From: an uncultured Bacilli bacterium
Lineage (GTDB): Bacteria > Bacillota_I > Bacilli_A > RF39 > UBA660
Reading direction: 5' to 3'
Length of the DNA stretch: 64,000 nt
Assembly: GCA_934155645.1 (NCBI GenBank)
Contig: CAKPHC010000001.1
Location: 124,001 to 188,000 of the forward strand
Under the pieces are notes generated by a model. It was not told where the DNA came from and ran no database searches. It was given only the letters and a program-made list of their open reading frames with translations. Below are positions 1 to 7,764 of the stretch, one piece after another. Position numbers and translations under genes: made by a program. How positions within the stretch are numbered: position 1 is the stretch's first letter; every line of letters starts with the position of its first letter.

Positions 1-877
1 TAAAACTCCAAGCAGCCTTACCAGTAAGCATAATCCCAGCATCTTTCCAATGACCACATCTATCATAAAGATTAATATATTCATCTGCTAAATTTATTCC
101 TCCAGTAAAAGCAACCTTCCCATCAATGACAACTATCTTACGATGGTCTCTGTTATTTTGTACTGAAGTTAACAACGGTCTAAAAGGATTGAACACAGTA
201 CATTTTATTCCATAAGAATTCATCTCATTAACAAAATTATTAGGTAAAAGGAATAAACATCCCATATCATCACATATTACTTTAACTTCTACACCCTTAC
301 TCGCTTTCTCTTTTAATATTTTTAAAACACTATTCCACATTTTACCTTCATTAATAATATAGAATTCTAAAAATATATATTTTTCTGCTTTATTTAATTG
401 TTCAAGAAGTTGTTCAAACATTACTTCCCCACTCTCTAAGTAATTAACAACAGTTTTATCATAGCAAGGATAATTATTGTATTTTTCTAAATAATTTATA
501 AGTGGAACATCACTATTATTTTTATTATCACCTGGGAGGAAAAACATTTCTTTGTTTTTTTTATCAATATTATCTAATTTTTTTGCAAACTTTCTGGTAG
601 ATGATTGAAATTTAAAAAGCAAATAAAACAACCCGCCAAAAAGAGGAAATAATAAAATTAAAAATAACCATGTTAACTTATAAGCACTTCTATCATTTTT
701 AGCAAGAACATGAAGTGCTACAAAAAAACTAATGATAGATAGGCTCATACTAATTGCTAAATAATTGCTACCGCTCATTACTAAAAATGCAATAAATAAA
801 ATCTGTAGCAACAACAAAATAGCAACTTGTATTCTTCTTTTGAATAACGATGTAAACCACTTTTTGCTGTGTTTCAT
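1..877 (-). CDS. cls: Cardiolipin synthase, N-terminal part (runs off the window)
   Basis: Membrane phospholipase-D-family enzyme that condenses phosphatidylglycerol into cardiolipin. About 292 residues are visible, beginning at an ATG at 877. Two N-terminal membrane segments (about residues 17-60 and 68-90) are followed by a PLD catalytic motif of the HxKxxxxD form (His-Arg-Lys-Ile-Val-Val-Ile-Asp) and a GGINLADEY stretch, typical of bacterial Cls. The second PLD motif lies beyond the left edge, so whether the gene is complete cannot be judged. The downstream neighbour is outside the window; upstream lies a decayed gene. Confidence 0.9.
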   Translation of the reverse strand, partial: MKHSKKWFTSLFKRRIQVAILLLLQILFIAFLVMSGSNYLAISMSLSIISFFVALHVLAKNDRSAYKLTWLFLILLFPLFGGLFYLLFKFQSSTRKFAKKLDNIDKKNKEMFFLPGDNKNNSDVPLINYLEKYNNYPCYDKTVVNYLESGEVMFEQLLEQLNKAEKYIFLEFYIINEGKMWNSVLKILKEKASKGVEVKVICDDMGCLFLLPNNFVNEMNSYGIKCTVFNPFRPLLTSVQNNRDHRKIVVIDGKVAFTGGINLADEYINLYDRCGHWKDAGIMLTGKAAWSF

Positions 878-986
878 TTAATCCCTCTTTTCTCTATCTT
901 TAATCATTATACTATATTAATACCGTTTTAGATTATAACCATTTACAATTTCACCAAAATTTCAAAAATAAAAGAGTTTTACAACT

Positions 987-1192
987 CTAATCTTTACTAT
1001 ATATTCTTTTATTCAAATCAAATCCATGTAATTGTATTTTAATAACAATTTGATTTAATTCATTATCTGTAAATTTCATTTTCTTCAATTGTTTTCTATT
1101 CAAATTCCATAAATTTAAAATAGTTAAAATATCATTATTAATAAGTTTGGTATATATTTCATCATTGAATTTTAAAGCATAAATACTACTAT
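987..1192 (-). pseudogene. Start-less remnant with a helix-hairpin-helix-like C-terminus
   Basis: An open stretch of about 67 codons ends at a TAG at 987-989 but has no start codon: reading back, it hits a TGA inside the adjacent CarD remnant. The translation contains Leu-Trp-Asn-Leu-Asn-Arg-Lys-Gln-Leu followed by a second short helix and ends in Asn-Lys-Arg-Ile-Tyr-Ser-Lys-Asp. This resembles a small helical domain like the RNA polymerase alpha C-terminal domain, but that likeness is by eye only. It lies directly after, and in another frame from, the CarD remnant, so both may derive from one broken gene or from a deletion junction. Confidence 0.4.
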
Positions 1193-1733
1193 TTAAAAAA
1201 GCACTTTCATAACTTCATCAATGCTAATACCAAGCACAAACGAAAACTCACTATATAAGTATTTTTCAGCCATTTTAAAATACATATCATCTTTTTCCCC
1301 TGTCTTTCTTTTATTATCTAATCTTTCTTTATTACGAAGATAAGCAGTCTTTATAATTTTAATTAAATCATAACACGAGTTAGATAAAAGTAGATTTTTG
1401 TATTCTGATTCAATATTTTTGCTATCGGTCTCAATTATTGAAATATTAGGAATTTCTTCTATAATTTTATTTCTTTCTTCTTTGCTAAATAAATCGTGAA
1501 TATTACCACACTTATTTTGAATTGAAACATCAATTATTAAAGATTCATCATCAATAGGACTTAAAATATAGTAATCATTATTATTTAAATGATTTGTCCT
1601 AATTTCTTTACTTTACAAATGTCTTTTTTATAAACTAAATAATCTCCTATTTTATTTTTCCTTTTTCTTCCTTTGATTTATTAACATATAAATCTTTATT
1701 ATCAACATTATATAATTTAAATTCTAAAAGCAT
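1193..1733 (-). pseudogene. Frameshifted CarD/CdnL-family regulator remnant
   Basis: A good ribosome binding site (AGGAG) and an ATG at 1733 lead into 28 codons that stop early. In another frame the reading continues as Ile-Gly-Asp-Tyr-Leu-Val-Tyr-Lys-Lys-Asp-Ile-Cys-Lys-Val, the usual start of the CarD RNA-polymerase-interacting domain. A further frame shift gives Asp-Tyr-Tyr-Ile-Leu-Ser-Pro and then the helical half, with Thr-Ala-Tyr-Leu-Arg-Asn-Lys-Glu-Arg and Ala-Glu-Lys-Tyr-Leu-Tyr-Ser-Glu-Phe, both typical of the family. At least two frame changes are needed and the C-terminus stops early at 1193. Intact members bind the RNA polymerase beta subunit and tune promoter opening. Sequencing error cannot be excluded, but several lesions favour real decay. 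Confidence 0.7.
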
Positions 1734-1744
1734 AAATTTCTCCT

Positions 1745-1789
1745 AAAAAAACAAATAGCTACCAACTGGACTTACGCCGTTAGTAGCTA
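1745..1789 (-). terminator. Rho-independent terminator after the HExxH gene
   Basis: On the minus strand an 11-bp imperfect stem (TAGCTACTAAC with GTTGGTAGCTA, one G-T pair) encloses a 12-nt loop and is followed by a T-rich tract at 1745-1755. It lies 50 bases past the stop of the gene ending at 1840. Confidence 0.8.
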
Positions 1790-1839
1790 CTCGTTGTAAT
1801 TCAATTATATCAATTTTTATTACATATATAATTTTAATA

Positions 1840-2664
1840 TTAATTGTGTTCAATTGTTTTGAATAAAACATTATCCTTTTTAGAACCAATTTTTTCTTTA
1901 TATTCATCTATTAATAAATATGCTTTGGTATAATCTATAGAATTATACTTTTGAGTTTTCTTAAATGGGCCTGTTAAACCTGGAAATTCATATTTCATGT
2001 ATTTATCATAAAACTCTTCTTCCATTGCCGTCTCCAATGTAAAGAAAAATGACGACGCAATAGGAGATACCGAATCTAATATTTCTTTTATTTCCCAACG
2101 ACTTTTTGAAAAAGAAATTTTATTTATAATGTCTTCTCCAAATAAGTTCTCTAATTCATATGCTATCTTTGTCTCCTTTGGATATCCACAAGAAGAGGTC
2201 AACAAATCATATTTTTTAGCTAATTGTCTTGTTTTTAATTCATTTATTCCTTCTCTAATTGCTGTTCTCCCGCCACTGCCACAAAAATGCAGAGTTTCGT
2301 GAAGCAAAATCTCTTTAAAATATTCTTCAGGAGTTAATCCTTTTAAAAAGGCATGTTTTATATAAGTGATATATGTATTATCATTTATAATCATATTATC
2401 TTGATTACAAGTTTTATGATTTTTCACCATACCAAATCCCGGGATTCTTTTAAATGCACCTAATACTTTAAAAGCATCTAAAGGAAAATAAAAATTATGA
2501 TTCCTTACAAATAAAGATATAGTTCCTGTCTGTTCAATATGTACCAATTCTTGTAAATCATAATTAACTGGTACATCAACAAGATTAGGGTACTCCTTTT
2601 TTATAATCTTAACTAATTTTTGAATTTCAGAAATTAAATTATTTTTAATATCAGCTATATTCAT
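1840..2664 (-). CDS. Unrecognised protein with an HExxH metal-binding motif
   Basis: A 274-residue soluble protein. The clearest feature is Leu-Leu-His-Glu-Thr-Leu-His near residue 123, an HExxH zinc-peptidase signature, followed by a glycine-rich turn (Gly-Ser-Gly-Gly) and an Arg-Glu-Gly-Ile-Asn-Glu stretch that could supply a third zinc ligand (Glu), as in gluzincins. No signal peptide or membrane segment is seen. A TTG lies one codon upstream at 2667, but the ATG at 2664 has the better spacing to GGAG, so I chose it. It is followed by its own terminator and appears monocistronic. Metallopeptidase activity is inference from the motif; I do not recognise the family. Confidence 0.65.
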   Translation of the reverse strand: MNIADIKNNLISEIQKLVKIIKKEYPNLVDVPVNYDLQELVHIEQTGTISLFVRNHNFYFPLDAFKVLGAFKRIPGFGMVKNHKTCNQDNMIINDNTYITYIKHAFLKGLTPEEYFKEILLHETLHFCGSGGRTAIREGINELKTRQLAKKYDLLTSSCGYPKETKIAYELENLFGEDIINKISFSKSRWEIKEILDSVSPIASSFFFTLETAMEEEFYDKYMKYEFPGLTGPFKKTQKYNSIDYTKAYLLIDEYKEKIGSKKDNVLFKTIEHN

Positions 2665-2824
2665 CAAACCAACTCCTAAAAATATAAATATTTCGTTCAG
2701 ATATTATATCATCAAAGATTAAAGCAATCTATAAATAAATCTATTTTTGTATTCAAAGAAAAAAATCAATCATTTCGATTGATTCCCATATATCAAAGTT
2801 CAAATTATTGAACAGATTCCCTAT

Positions 2825-2900
2825 TGGTGCCGACTACAGGATTTGAACCTACGACCTACACATTACGAATGAGTTGCTCTACCAGCTGAGCTAAGTCGGC
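2825..2900 (-). tRNA. tRNA-Thr (anticodon CGT), with a mismatch in the anticodon stem
   Basis: A cloverleaf with encoded CCA. The loop TTCGTAA gives anticodon CGT, reading ACG (Thr). The anticodon stem ACTCA/TGTGT has a T-T mismatch at its middle pair (29-41), and the T stem GTAGG/CCTGT begins with two G-T wobble pairs. The acceptor stem GCCGACT/AGTCGGC is perfect. Confidence 0.88.
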
Positions 2901-2943
2901 CTAAGAATATTATAACATTTAATTTTATAATATCAACGCATTT

Positions 2944-3810
2944 TTACTTAATAAATGGTTCAACATGAACAATTACTTTTTCCACTTTATCAATTTCTGT
3001 TATAATTCTCTTCTCTAGTTTATCAGCTACACGATGACTTTTAGTAGTAGCCATTTTACCATTCACATAAACAGTAACAACTACAACGTATTTACATCCT
3101 ATAGGAATCGAATACAAAGTACCTACTCTTTTAATTTCAGGATAACTCTTTATAAGACTCAATATAACATCTTTAGATTTATTATCAATAGATGAATCCA
3201 TTAAAACATTATAACTATCTCTAAATAATTGTAACCCAACTATAAAAATCCATATTGATATTCCAATTCCTACTACACCATCGAACCAATAAATATTATA
3301 CTTAGTTAATACTACAGCAACAGTAGTAAAAGATGTAATAACACAATCATTACGATGATCTTCCATATTCGCTTTTACTAATAAGTTCTCAGTTTTCTCA
3401 TATATTTTCTTAGTATATATAAACAACGCAAACTTAATAATAACAGTAATTAAACACACAGCAATTAAAGTCCAGGAGAAAGTCAATTTATTAGATAAAA
3501 CAATTGACAACACAGAATCATATAATAACTTTATTGCTATCAACATCATGGAAATACTAATAAACATAGAAAACAAATATTCAGCTTTTCCATGTCCAAA
3601 ATTATGGTCCTCATCATTAGGAACACTAGATATTTTATTACCAATCCAAGTCATAAAAGAAGCAAAAATATCCCCTGCACTATTAATAGAATCTGCAAGC
3701 ATTGATTGACTTCTACTAATTAAAGCAACAATTATTTTTATGATAAATAAAAAAGCATTTCCTATAATGCCAATGATACCAACCTTTTTAGCAACACTAA
3801 ATCTATCCAT
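2944..3810 (-). CDS. Cation diffusion facilitator (CDF) family metal exporter
   Basis: Proton-coupled divalent metal (Zn/Fe/Mn/Co) efflux protein of the inner membrane, 288 residues. Several membrane segments are visible, with the family motifs Asp-Ser-Ile-Asn-Ser-Ala-Gly-Asp in TM2, His-Asn-Phe-Gly-His-Gly-Lys-Ala-Glu in the TM2-3 loop and Asp-His-Arg-Asn-Asp at the TM5 region. A C-terminal cytoplasmic domain with His-Val-Glu-Pro-Phe near the end matches the usual dimerising metal-binding domain. A GTG lies four codons earlier (3822), but GGGTGA is well spaced for the ATG at 3810. It stands alone between two tRNA genes. Metal specificity cannot be told from sequence. Confidence 0.9.
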   Translation of the reverse strand: MDRFSVAKKVGIIGIIGNAFLFIIKIIVALISRSQSMLADSINSAGDIFASFMTWIGNKISSVPNDEDHNFGHGKAEYLFSMFISISMMLIAIKLLYDSVLSIVLSNKLTFSWTLIAVCLITVIIKFALFIYTKKIYEKTENLLVKANMEDHRNDCVITSFTTVAVVLTKYNIYWFDGVVGIGISIWIFIVGLQLFRDSYNVLMDSSIDNKSKDVILSLIKSYPEIKRVGTLYSIPIGCKYVVVVTVYVNGKMATTKSHRVADKLEKRIITEIDKVEKVIVHVEPFIK

Positions 3811-3931
3811 AATTTCACCCACTATATATGTATACTGATTATAACATAATTAATCGATTTAATACATACTATTACTAAATTAAAAAAATATAACAAAAAA
3901 ACTTAGAAATTAATCTAAGCTTATTTCATAA

Positions 3932-4008
<77 letters not shown>

Positions 4009-4043
4009 AGGTATAACCAAACAGTAACTTGATTATACACCAC

Positions 4044-5000
4044 TTATTTTACAAATTCAATATCTTTTAATGCTTTTTTTAAAATTTCTTCATTATTTAC
4101 CTTAAAAACAACTTCATCAACATCATAATTATCAAATACAGAATAACTAATAGAATAAACAACTTCCTCTAAAATTTCCTTATCACTCATAAAAATACTA
4201 GTATTAAAATTCAAAATCATCGTATCACTATCTACTTCGAAATTAATTAATTCTGTTTTTTGATTTAAATAACTAACCAAATTTGGTTCATAAATATAAT
4301 TACTAGATAAATCATCAATAACAATACTTATCTTCTCTCTATTGTCATCAACATACTTAGTTATAGGTACATAATACTTTTCTTTATCTATCTCTTCTAT
4401 ATAATAAATAACTACTTTCTGAATATCTTTAGTTCTTTTTATATCATACTTTTTGTTTATACCATAATCCTTAGTAAAAACAGATGGCAACTTATCATCT
4501 TTCCAAATAGTACTAATATCAGCACCATCTACTTTTATTACTACTCCACCAACCCCTTCTATTTCTAGAAGAGAAAAAGTAATTGCTTCAAGCATTTTTT
4601 CCTTTTTATTAGAATCTATATTTATTAATTCTTTGGAAAGATTGACATTAACTATTCCTTCAGTATGATTAATATCTAAGATTTTAGTTTTTTTAGGAAT
4701 TACTCCATTTAATCCATTAGGTAATAAATCATTACTTGAATCAATCAAATTATTTAAAACACATTTGGCTTTGTCTATTAATTGCTTATCCTTGTCAATC
4801 ATAGTTACTGTTCTTACTAATAAGTTTTCATCATTTAATAAATAAATATTAATCTTTTGAACACTATCAGAATATTTAACCTTAACCTTATTATCAAGAT
4901 TGTTTGCTATATCATTAGAAGGCATTAAATATATAGCTAGTAACAAACAAACCGTTAAAGTAGTTATCATTATTTTTTTTAGTGCTTTTCTCTTTAGCAT
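4044..5000 (-). CDS. gerM: GerM-domain sporulation/germination lipoprotein-like protein
   Basis: A 318-residue protein with one N-terminal membrane segment (about residues 9-27) and no clear lipobox, followed by two GerM-like domains (about 50-175 and 195-310). Each has the pattern of a beta hairpin, a helix and a Val-Asn-Leu-Ser or Leu-Asn-Phe-Asn core strand. GerM in Bacillus subtilis acts in sporulation and later germination, probably at the septal or cortex peptidoglycan, and interacts with the SpoIIIA-SpoIIQ channel. The gene lies 38 bases after gerE, as in B. subtilis where gerE, ysmA and gerM are neighbours, which supports the call. SD AGGTGAT precedes the ATG. Confidence 0.85.
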   Translation of the reverse strand: MLKRKALKKIMITTLTVCLLLAIYLMPSNDIANNLDNKVKVKYSDSVQKINIYLLNDENLLVRTVTMIDKDKQLIDKAKCVLNNLIDSSNDLLPNGLNGVIPKKTKILDINHTEGIVNVNLSKELINIDSNKKEKMLEAITFSLLEIEGVGGVVIKVDGADISTIWKDDKLPSVFTKDYGINKKYDIKRTKDIQKVVIYYIEEIDKEKYYVPITKYVDDNREKISIVIDDLSSNYIYEPNLVSYLNQKTELINFEVDSDTMILNFNTSIFMSDKEILEEVVYSISYSVFDNYDVDEVVFKVNNEEILKKALKDIEFVK

Positions 5001-5038
5001 TATATCACCTATAAAATATTATGATTTGTATTTTTTTT

Positions 5039-5254
5039 TTATTCATCTAAAGATAATTCGTTCATTTTTAAAAGTTCAACCACTGCTCCTGCTCTACCTT
5101 TTACTCCTAATTTCTGCATTACATTAGAAATATGATTTCTAACAGTTTTTTCACTTATTCCTAGTTCATTTGAAATATCTTTAGTATTTTTATTTGATAT
5201 CAATAATTCAAAAACTTCTCTTTCGCGAAGTGTTAATATCCCTTTAATAATAAT
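5039..5254 (-). CDS. gerE: GerE, late sporulation LuxR-type regulator (non-ATG start)
   Basis: About 71 residues made almost entirely of a LuxR-type helix-turn-helix: Leu-Arg-Glu-Arg-Glu-Val-Phe-Glu-Leu-Leu, then Glu-Lys-Thr-Val-Arg-Asn-His-Ile-Ser-Asn, Gln-Lys-Leu-Gly-Val-Lys-Gly-Arg and Ala-Val-Val-Glu-Leu-Leu. This is nearly identical to the B. subtilis GerE pattern, a mother-cell regulator of coat genes acting under sigma-K. No ATG, GTG or TTG start is available in frame. Three successive ATT codons (5254, 5251, 5248) follow a strong AGAGGGG, so an AUU start is proposed. An ATG at 5282 would reach this frame only with a one-base deletion in GGGG. A candidate sigma-K promoter sits just upstream and would start RNA near 5278, leaving that ATG out. 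Confidence 0.88.
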   Translation of the reverse strand: MIIKGILTLREREVFELLISNKNTKDISNELGISEKTVRNHISNVMQKLGVKGRAGAVVELLKMNELSLDE

Positions 5255-5284
5255 TCCCCTCTTTCTTACTATATTTACTCATAG

Positions 5285-5310
5285 TATTCTATGACAATAT
5301 CAACTTTAGT
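5285..5310 (-). promoter_or_regulatory. Candidate sigma-K promoter of gerE
   Basis: On the minus strand CATAGAATA (5285-5293) matches the sigma-K -10 consensus CATAnnnTA exactly, with an AC (5309-5310) 15 bases further upstream as the minimal -35. B. subtilis gerE is transcribed by sigma-K, which supports the assignment. Confidence 0.6.
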
Positions 5311-5329
5311 TGAGGGGATTTAACCCAAG

Positions 5330-5354
5330 AAAAAAAGAAATAAGTTATTTCTTT
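5330..5354 (-). terminator. Terminator overlapping the end of spoIIIAH
   Basis: Minus-strand stem AAGAAAT/ATTTCTT around AACTT, followed by a run of T and overlapping the stop codon. G+C-poor stem, so strength is uncertain. Confidence 0.5.
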
Positions 5355-5866
5355 TCAAACTTGACTGTTACATAAACTTTTTCTTCAAAGCAACCTTGAA
5401 CAAGACGCATTATTTTATTAGCAAGTGTACTATCATGTTCATTTTTAATAGCAACTACCGTTACTTGATTACCATCTATTTCAACAAATGAATCTATATC
5501 TAGTTCTGTTTTTATCTTAGCTTCTATTGTTTCTTCCTGTCCAGTTAAAAAGTTTAAGTACTTCAATTGTTCTAAAGCTTCATTTTTTTCTTTTGCAGTA
5601 GCATTATTACTTGTAAGAAGACCTTCTAAATCTGACCTTTTCATTGACCTTTCTTCTTCCAAATTAACTCTCATTGCTACTAAAAGTTCACTTTCTTCAA
5701 CAGTTACATTTGTTTTTTCTGTTTTCTCTTCATTATTATTCTTATCTTTATTATAACTGCTATTATTAGTTAACAATAGTTCATTGGGCATCGTAATATA
5801 ATAAACACTTAAAACTAATATTAAACTAAATAATGTTAAAAACCACAAACTTTGCTTATTTATCAT
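5345..5866 (-). CDS. spoIIIAH: Stage III sporulation protein AH
   Basis: A 173-residue protein with one N-terminal membrane segment (residues 7-27, with Leu-Ser-Val-Tyr-Tyr-Ile, characteristic of the family), a charged Asn/Lys/Glu-rich linker and a C-terminal YscJ/FliF-like ring-building domain (about 80-173). SpoIIIAH in the mother-cell membrane binds SpoIIQ of the forespore to form the feeding channel. It follows efp by 53 bases. In B. subtilis efp is directly followed by the eight-gene spoIIIAA-AH operon; here only AH remains between efp and gerE. AGGAGG precedes the ATG. Confidence 0.9.
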   Translation of the reverse strand: MINKQSLWFLTLFSLILVLSVYYITMPNELLLTNNSSYNKDKNNNEEKTEKTNVTVEESELLVAMRVNLEEERSMKRSDLEGLLTSNNATAKEKNEALEQLKYLNFLTGQEETIEAKIKTELDIDSFVEIDGNQVTVVAIKNEHDSTLANKIMRLVQGCFEEKVYVTVKFEKK

Positions 5867-5919
5867 ATAAAGTCCTCCTGATAAATAATATGAACAAAGT
5901 AAAAAAAAAGAACATATAT

Positions 5920-6477
5920 TTATGCTCTTGATACATATGATGAATCTTTTGTAGAAACAACGATAGTTTCTCCTTCATCGATAAAGATTGGAACCTTAAT
6001 TTCCATACCAGTTTCTAGAGTAGCATCTTTCATAACACTACTAGTAGTATTACCTTTTACTGCTGGTTCAGTTTTAATAACTTTCATTTCAATTTTATCT
6101 GGTAAATTGATTCCTAAAATTTCACCTTCATAAGATACAATAGTAACGTTGATGTTTTCTTTTAAGAATTTAGCATCATCACCTAATGAACTCTTATTTA
6201 ATTCTATTTGACTATAATCTTCCATGTTCATAAAGTAATAAACATCACCCATAGCATATAAGAATTGCATATCTTGTCTTTCAATTCTTGCTGTTTCTAC
6301 TTTAATAGCTGAGTTAAAAGTATGTTCAATAGTAGCACCTGTTCTTAAATTTTTTAACTTAGTTCTAACAAAAGCAGCACCTTTACCAGGTTTTACATGT
6401 TGGAATTCTATTACTTGATATAAATTATTATCTAATTTAATAGTAATACCAGTTTTAAAATCATTAACATTAATCAT
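5920..6477 (-). CDS. efp: Translation elongation factor P
   Basis: EF-P relieves ribosomes stalled at polyproline stretches. 185 residues, the normal length, with the N-terminal KOW-like domain and the Pro-Gly-Lys-Gly-Ala-Ala-Phe loop whose lysine at the tip is the modification site in many bacteria, then two OB domains ending in Val-Ser-Arg-Ala. AAGGAG lies before the ATG. It sits between rpmG and spoIIIAH, a Bacillus-type position next to the spoIIIA locus. No modification enzyme is seen nearby. Confidence 0.97.
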   Translation of the reverse strand: MINVNDFKTGITIKLDNNLYQVIEFQHVKPGKGAAFVRTKLKNLRTGATIEHTFNSAIKVETARIERQDMQFLYAMGDVYYFMNMEDYSQIELNKSSLGDDAKFLKENINVTIVSYEGEILGINLPDKIEMKVIKTEPAVKGNTTSSVMKDATLETGMEIKVPIFIDEGETIVVSTKDSSYVSRA

Positions 6478-6503
6478 AGAATTTTCTCCTTTCTAGTTGT
6501 CAA

Positions 6504-6668
6504 TTACTTCTTCTCTTTATGAGTTGTATGTTTTTGACATCTTGCACAATATTTATTAATCTCTAAACGATCTGTTGTATTTTTAACATTTTTTTCTGTA
6601 CGATAATTTTCTTCATTACAAACAGTGCAAACTAGAGTTTTTCTTTGTCTATTTCCTACTTTTGCCAT
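6504..6668 (-). CDS. rpmG: 50S ribosomal protein L33
   Basis: A 54-residue basic protein beginning Met-Ala-Lys-Val-Gly-Asn-Arg-Gln, with two CxxC pairs (Cys-Thr-Val-Cys and Cys-Ala-Arg-Cys), the zinc-binding form of L33, and the usual Asn-Tyr-Arg-Thr-Glu-Lys-Asn and His-Thr-Thr-His-Lys-Glu motifs. GGAGGG precedes the ATG by 5-6 bases. The C+ form implies that a zinc-independent paralogue may exist elsewhere; none is in the window. Confidence 0.95.
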   Translation of the reverse strand: MAKVGNRQRKTLVCTVCNEENYRTEKNVKNTTDRLEINKYCARCQKHTTHKEKK

Positions 6669-6816
6669 ACTATCCCTCCTCGTTTTCTACTGGTATTATA
6701 TCAAATTTTTCAAAAAAATCAAAAGTTTTTTATCATTTTTATATAGATTAGTATAAAATTAGACATAATTTATTAAAAAATAAGTAATTTGGTTATATTA
6801 ATAACAGGTGATAAAT

Positions 6817-7764
6817 ATGAAAATAAGACTTGGTTATGTGTCAATTGCAAAAGCTTTAGAAGGAGTTACTTCATCTCACTCAGTAAGCTATACAAATTTT
6901 GTAAAAGATGGAAGTAATGTTGATAAAATATATTCACAAATAGAAAAAAACTTAACTGATTTAGATAAAATAATTACTTACAATATCAAAAATAATATTC
7001 ATTTCTATAGATTAAGTGCTAACATTATTCCTTTAGCAACCCATAAAGATGTTAATATAGACTTTGAAACCAAATTTAAAAACCAATACAAAATAATTGC
7101 AAGTAAAATAAAAGAAAGTAATATGAGAGTTGATATTCATACTGACCAATACACTATCTTGAATAGTACCAATAAAGATGTATTAGAAAACTCTGTAAAG
7201 AACTTAGAACATGAATACAAAGTATTAACACTAATAGGTGGAACAACTACTCTAATCTTACATATTGGTAGCAATGCATTTGGAAAAGAAAAATCGTTGA
7301 GAAGATTTGTTAATAATTTCAATAAATTACCTAATTATTTGAAAGATGCCATAGTAGTAGAAAATGATGACAAAATCTTTAACGTTATTGATACACTAAA
7401 TCTATGCAAAGAGTTAAATATTCCTTTTGTTTTAGATTATCATCATCACATTTGTAATGGTGCTAACGAAATAGATATTAAAAACTATTACAATGAAATA
7501 TTTTCAACATGGAAAAAGATTAATCCAAAAGTTCATTTCTCTTCACCTAAAAACAATACTAAAAAAGATAGACGAAGCCATCACGATTATATAAACCTTG
7601 ATTCCTTTATTTCCTTCATTGAAGAGATAAAAACTTTAAACTTTGATATAGATATAATGATAGAGGCTAAAGAAAAAGATGATGCAATGATGCGATTAAT
7701 TCGTGGATTGAAGTATAAAACAAATTATAAATTCATTGATGATACAACGTTTGAAGTTAATTAA
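6817..7764 (+). CDS. uvsE: UV damage endonuclease UvsE/UVDE
   Basis: TIM-barrel endonuclease that nicks 5' of UV photoproducts, giving a light-independent repair route alternative to UvrABC and useful to spores. 315 residues with the family start Met-Lys-Ile-Arg-Leu-Gly-Tyr-Val-Ser, an early Phe-Tyr-Arg-Leu-Ser strand, His-Thr-Asp, Leu-His-Ile-Gly, Val-Val-Glu-Asn-Asp-Asp, Leu-Asp-Tyr-His-His-His and a final Ile-Glu-Ala-Lys-Glu-Lys, which supply the metal ligands. A GTG three codons earlier is in frame, but AGGTGA is best spaced for the ATG at 6817. The 3' end overlaps the convergent penicillin-binding protein gene by 8 bases. Confidence 0.93.
   Translation: MKIRLGYVSIAKALEGVTSSHSVSYTNFVKDGSNVDKIYSQIEKNLTDLDKIITYNIKNNIHFYRLSANIIPLATHKDVNIDFETKFKNQYKIIASKIKESNMRVDIHTDQYTILNSTNKDVLENSVKNLEHEYKVLTLIGGTTTLILHIGSNAFGKEKSLRRFVNNFNKLPNYLKDAIVVENDDKIFNVIDTLNLCKELNIPFVLDYHHHICNGANEIDIKNYYNEIFSTWKKINPKVHFSSPKNNTKKDRRSHHDYINLDSFISFIEEIKTLNFDIDIMIEAKEKDDAMMRLIRGLKYKTNYKFIDDTTFEVN

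Noticed and set aside
4900..5127. 75-codon plus-strand frame over the gerM/gerE junction
   Set aside because: Hydrophobic antisense reading of the GerM signal segment and the GerE helix-turn-helix, with no SD. The conserved minus-strand frames explain the region.
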